Position numbers and translations under genes: made by a program. The notes below the pieces were generated by a model. The model was given only the letters and a program-made list of their open reading frames with translations. It made no database searches and was not told the origin of the DNA. DNA of 63,492 nucleotides. It comes from an uncultured Oscillospiraceae bacterium. Lineage in GTDB: Bacteria; Bacillota; Clostridia; Oscillospirales; Oscillospiraceae. Positions 61,590 through 63,492 of this stretch are shown one piece after another; the stretch's first letter is position 1; each line of letters starts with the position of its first letter. The stretch is from assembly GCA_947627285.1 (NCBI GenBank), contig CANQVL010000010.1, positions 1 to 63,492 of the forward strand. Reading direction: 5' to 3'.

Positions 61590-61765
61590 AAATATTTTTC
61601 CGACGGCATGTACGTCGGAAAAATCACCATTTGTTTTGCAAGTGTGCCGCCTACGGCGGCGCGCGCAGCAAAACAGCAGGGAAGCCCCCGCGAAAGGTCC
61701 GCAGACCTTTCACGGGGGCTTCCCGCACGTTTCCCTCTAAAAAAAGGGGCACAGCCCCTTTTTTT
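61590..61765 (-). repeat. structured 3' repeat element, copy 3
   Basis: Read on the minus strand: hairpin 1, AAAAAAAGGGGC stem (61754-61765/61739-61750) with loop TGT, overlapping the stop of the GGGtGRT gene; linker AGAGGGAAACGTGC; hairpin 2, 21-bp stem (61704-61724/61679-61699, one G-U) with loop TGCG; stem 3 TGTTTTGC (61675-61668) with GCAAAACA (61639-61632) enclosing hairpin 4 GCCGCC/GGCGGC; then ATGGTGA and hairpin 5 (61613-61623/61595-61605), identical to copy 1. It fills the gap between convergent genes. Confidence 0.87.
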
Positions 61766-62762
61766 AATTAATTGCCTGGTCCACAGCCACCGCCACGGCG
61801 ACAGTCGCGCCGACCATGGGGTTGTTGCCCATGCCCAAAAAGCCCATCATCTCCACGTGCGCGGGCACGGAGGAGGAGCCGGCAAACTGAGCGTCACTGT
61901 GCATACGTCCCATGGTGTCGGTCATGCCGTAGCTAGCGGGGCCGGCTGCCATGTTGTCCGGGTGCAGCGTGCGGCCCGTGCCGCCGCCGGAGGCCACGGA
62001 GAAGTATTTCTTGCCCTGCTCCACGCACTCCTTCTTGTAGGTGCCCGCCACGGGGTGCTGGAAGCGTGTGGGGTTGGTGGAGTTGCCGGTGATGGAAACG
62101 TCCACGCCCTCATGGTGCATGATGGCGACGCCCTCGCGAACATCGTCCGCGCCGTAGCAGCGAACAGCCGCGCGCTCGCCTTTGGAGTAGGGGATCTCCC
62201 GGACGATCTTCAGCTCGCCTGTGTAATAGTCAAACTGCGTCTGGACATAGGTGAAGCCGTTGATACGGGATATGATCTGCGCGGCGTCCTTGCCAAGACC
62301 GTTGAGTATGACACGCAGGGGAGTTTTGCGCGCCTTGTTGGCGTTGCGGGCGATACCGATAGCGCCCTCTGCGGCGGCAAAGGACTCGTGGCCCGCCAAA
62401 AACGCGAAGCACTTCGTGTCGTCCCGAAGGAGCATAGCGCCCAGGTTGCCGTGCCCCAGACCGACCTTCCGGTCGTCCGCCACGGAGCCCTTGATGCAGA
62501 AGCTCTGGAGCCCGATCCCGATGACCTCGGCGGCTTCGGCGGCTGACTTGACGCCCCGCTTTATGGCGATAGCCGCGCCCACGGTGTAGGCCCAGCAGGC
62601 GTTCTCAAAGCAGATGGGCTGGATCCCGCGGACAATGCCGTAAGCGTCAACTCCGGCGTCGTCGCAGATCTTCTTCGCCTCCTCGAGGGACGCGATACCG
62701 TTCTCGTTGAGGACGGCATTGACGTTGTCTATTCTTCTTTCATAGCTTTCAAAAAGAGCCAT
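61764..62762 (-). CDS. GGGtGRT family protein
   Basis: 332 residues containing the name motif GGGTGRT, within the segment ASGGGTGRTLHPDNMAAGP, and a glycine/alanine-rich C-terminus (GFLGMGNNPMVGATVAVAVAVDQ). The family is conserved in anaerobic bacteria, function unknown. It sits 18 bases after the Fe-S scaffold-like gene, a pairing that suggests a shared role in metal-cluster metabolism (inference). AAGGAGGA precedes the start. Confidence 0.9.
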   Translation of the reverse strand: MALFESYERRIDNVNAVLNENGIASLEEAKKICDDAGVDAYGIVRGIQPICFENACWAYTVGAAIAIKRGVKSAAEAAEVIGIGLQSFCIKGSVADDRKVGLGHGNLGAMLLRDDTKCFAFLAGHESFAAAEGAIGIARNANKARKTPLRVILNGLGKDAAQIISRINGFTYVQTQFDYYTGELKIVREIPYSKGERAAVRCYGADDVREGVAIMHHEGVDVSITGNSTNPTRFQHPVAGTYKKECVEQGKKYFSVASGGGTGRTLHPDNMAAGPASYGMTDTMGRMHSDAQFAGSSSVPAHVEMMGFLGMGNNPMVGATVAVAVAVDQAIN

Positions 62763-62780
62763 TGTTTCGTCCTCCTTCTC

Positions 62781-63473
62781 TTATTCGTGGCGCGGGTCGA
62801 TGTACTTGGCGGCGTCGGCGAAGCGCCCGTAGGTGCCGGTGGCGGCCTTCATGGCCTCGTTGGCGTCGGTGCCCTTCTTGATTGCCTCCATCATCTTGCC
62901 GATATGTACAAACTCGTAGCCGATGATCTGGTTCTCCTCGTCCAGGGCAAGCCGCGTGATGTAGCCCTCGGTGAGCTCCAGATAGCGGGGCCCCTTGGCT
63001 TTGGTGGCGAATATGGTGCCCACCTGTCCGCGCAGACCCTTGCCCAGGTCCTCCAGAGAAGCGCCGATGACAAGCCCGCCCTCGGAGAAAGCGGACTGGC
63101 TGCGCCCGTAGACGATCTGGAGGAACAGCTCCCGCATGGCGGTGTTGATTGCGTCGCACACAAGGTCCGTGTTCAGCGCCTCAAGGATGGTCTTGCCGAT
63201 GAGGATCTCGCCGGCCATAGCGGCGGAGTGGGTCATGCCGGTGCAGCCGATGGTCTCCACCAGCGCCTCCTCGATGACGCCCTCCTTGATGTTAAGGGTG
63301 AGCTTGCAGGCGCCCTGCTGAGGCGCGCACCAGCCAATGCCGTGGGTAAAGCCGGAGATGTCCTTTATCTCCTTGGCCTGGACCCATTTACCCTCCTCGG
63401 GAATGGGCGCCGGGCCGTGATACGCGCCCTTGGCAACGGGACACATTTTTTCAACTTCTGCGGAATAGATCAT
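62781..63473 (-). CDS. NifU/IscU-like iron-sulfur cluster assembly scaffold
   Basis: 230 residues. The IscU-like part has GWCAPQQGACKLTLNIKEGVIEEALVETIGCTGMTHSAAMAGEILIGKTILEAL, with Cys in IGCTGM placed like a cluster ligand, then a C-terminal extension (GYEFVHIGKMMEAIKKG). It would assemble or hand over Fe-S clusters in the cytosol. GGGAG precedes the ATG. It is the first visible gene of an operon with GGGtGRT; its promoter lies beyond the window. Confidence 0.85.
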   Translation of the reverse strand: MIYSAEVEKMCPVAKGAYHGPAPIPEEGKWVQAKEIKDISGFTHGIGWCAPQQGACKLTLNIKEGVIEEALVETIGCTGMTHSAAMAGEILIGKTILEALNTDLVCDAINTAMRELFLQIVYGRSQSAFSEGGLVIGASLEDLGKGLRGQVGTIFATKAKGPRYLELTEGYITRLALDEENQIIGYEFVHIGKMMEAIKKGTDANEAMKAATGTYGRFADAAKYIDPRHE

Positions 63474-63492
63474 GTTGAACTCCCTTCTTTAT

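Overview
The window looks like a chromosomal segment of a GC-rich Bacillota bacterium, probably a gut or rumen clostridium of the Oscillospirales type. The reasons are: AAGGAGG-type ribosome binding sites, many lipobox lipoproteins, MBOAT/DHHW/DUF4358 clusters, an SLH-domain surface protein, a GGGtGRT gene next to an Fe-S scaffold gene, and no outer-membrane systems. This assignment rests on gene content only.

Layout. 1-2500: end of an accessory segment (a partial ORF, a DUF6061-like gene) and an ECF sigma/anti-sigma-like pair. 2500-7900 (minus): an envelope O-acylation cluster (MBOAT, DHHW protein, three lipoproteins). 8000-15500: housekeeping genes (cytidine deaminase, tcdA, free methionine sulfoxide reductase, a Nudix/flavin-barrel fusion, a secreted GH5 cellulase, an ABC exporter, a SLOG protein). 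15500-18600: an orphan RelB/DinJ antitoxin with a toxin stub, then a second sigma/anti-sigma operon with a small secreted protein. 18800-21500 (minus): ROK glucokinase, DUF6873-like and DUF3810 genes. 21700-24450: a second MBOAT plus an SGNH hydrolase.

24770-56060 is a large glycan locus. A minus-strand operon encodes an AraC regulator, an XRE-PfkB fusion, a class II aldolase and a lyxose/mannose isomerase. Divergent from it runs a plus-strand operon of about 27 kb: GH42, mannose-6-phosphate isomerase, DUF2264 (broken by an amber codon), a carbon-nitrogen hydrolase, a trigger-factor-like lipoprotein, a double beta-helix lipoprotein, a 3078-residue lipoprotein of 18 tandem modules, a sugar ABC importer without its ATPase, GH38 alpha-mannosidase, GH3 and a beta-lactamase-fold hydrolase. 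The logic is surface binding or cleavage, import, then cytosolic trimming of a mannose-containing glycan.

56159-61465 looks like a phase-variation module. A tyrosine recombinase gene is followed by a 260-bp segment bounded by 25-bp inverted repeats (24/25 matches). Each repeat is built like a recombinase core site, and the segment holds one strong promoter that now points away from the downstream SLH protein gene. The window ends with GGGtGRT and Fe-S scaffold genes.

A second unexplained system is a 175-285-bp structured element present three times (12823, 24512, 61765 on minus), each directly downstream of a gene and in the gene's orientation. Linkers, the UGCG tetraloop and the last hairpin are conserved. 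The other stems have unrelated sequences but stay complementary, which is strong covariation.
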